In this document: positions 63,797 through 64,000 of the stretch, in pieces
How positions within the stretch are numbered: position 1 is the first letter of the stretch
Layout: each line of letters starts with the position of its first letter
Assembly (NCBI GenBank): GCA_019310535.1
Contig: JAFDED010000008.1
Location: forward strand, 1 to 64,000
Reading direction: 5' to 3'
DNA length: 64,000 bases
Source of the DNA: Deltaproteobacteria bacterium
Lineage (GTDB): Bacteria; Desulfobacterota; JAFDED01
The notes under the pieces: generated by a model
Seen by the model: the letters and a program-made list of their open reading frames with translations, nothing else
What the model was told of the DNA's origin: nothing
Databases searched by the model: none
Translations under genes and position numbers: made by a program

Positions 63797-64000
63797 ATGT
63801 ATGGGCATAATGGCAAAATTTTAAGGGTCGATCTTTCCGACGGCTTTATAGATACCTTGACGCTGAGTGATGAGATGGCGCGGAAGTATATCGGGGGGCG
63901 GGGGCTTGCCGCCCGGACACTCTTCGACGAGATGCCTCCTGGATGTGATCCTTTCGGGCCTGACAACAAGCTGGTGTTCATGACAGGCCCGCTCGCCGCC
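63797..64000 (+). CDS. Aldehyde:ferredoxin oxidoreductase family, N-terminal part (runs off window)
   Basis: The 68 codons seen begin MYGHNGKILRVDLSDGFIDT and contain YIGGRGLAARTLFDEMPPG and NKLVFMTGPLAA, the standard opening of tungsten-containing aldehyde:ferredoxin oxidoreductases, whose N-terminal domain binds the bis-pterin cofactor. GAGGAGG lies six bases before the ATG. These cytosolic, oxygen-sensitive enzymes oxidise aldehydes or reduce acids with ferredoxin, in keeping with an anaerobe. The gene is cut by the window end, so the Fe4S4 cysteines cannot be checked and the subfamily (AOR, FOR, GOR, benzoyl-CoA reductase-like) is undetermined. Confidence 0.92.
   Translation, partial: MYGHNGKILRVDLSDGFIDTLTLSDEMARKYIGGRGLAARTLFDEMPPGCDPFGPDNKLVFMTGPLAA

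Noticed and set aside
1-64000. tRNA genes, rRNA genes or CRISPR arrays
   Set aside because: No cloverleaf-like segments, rRNA core sequences or regularly spaced direct repeats were found by eye; a tRNA scan was not possible.

Overview
The window looks like a chromosomal segment from an anaerobic deltaproteobacterium-like organism (Desulfobacterota). The pointers are a multiheme cytochrome c with an apparent in-frame selenocysteine codon, type II secretion genes, large secreted proteins with MopE-like Cys/Asp repeats, a DUF2284 protein and the start of an aldehyde:ferredoxin oxidoreductase. I could run no search, so the taxonomy is inference. I saw no rRNA, tRNA or CRISPR array.

Layout. 0-13 kb: a 1412-residue secreted repeat protein, purB, two very small proteins, an integrase relic, nudC, an M48 protease and a DUF1318 lipoprotein, separated by gene-poor stretches holding copies of a roughly 360-bp MITE-like repeat. 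13-19.4 kb: a phosphoribosyltransferase, a lipoprotein frameshifted by a 7-bp duplication, an 11-heme cytochrome read through a TGA with a SECIS-like hairpin, a tandem rhodanese, and a Ser/Thr kinase fused to an FGE-sulfatase domain. 19.7-28.1 kb: an aldolase, an Lrp-type RAM domain, sfsA, then a thiamine locus: promoter, TPP riboswitch and terminator, thiamine pyrophosphokinase, an NRAMP-like transporter lacking the metal-site residues, DUF2284, a P-loop protein, ThiD-ThiN and a CytX-like permease. 28.2-34.5 kb: a flavoprotein with no visible standard start, a substrate-binding protein gene broken by a 159-bp insertion, a sirtuin, NfeD, PcnB, DUF72 and a small membrane protein. 34.9-47 kb: GerMN, a MetE-like protein, an orphan EF-G and a partial type II secretion operon (C, A, B, D, E). 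47.5-50.4 kb: a 953-residue secreted protein with a transglutaminase-like end. 51.3-62.7 kb: a minus-strand run of nine genes (degP, NEW3 protein, ABC-2 ATPase and permease, three glycosyltransferases of which two are fused to other domains, and two GH130 enzymes). The window ends inside an AOR-family gene.

How the parts may work together. The cytochrome and rhodanese form a plausible periplasmic redox and sulfur/selenium unit, reminiscent of the selenite/tellurite-associated ext genes of Geobacter (from memory). The thiamine locus is set up for salvage: HMP uptake (CytX-like), HMP phosphorylation and ThiP synthesis (ThiD-ThiN), and TPP formation (ThiN kinase), with the NRAMP-like protein as an orphan carrier. 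The GT/GH130 run suggests building, exporting and phosphorolytic turnover of a mannose-containing glycan. The repeats are short non-autonomous elements with terminal inverted repeats, target duplications and two internal hairpins.
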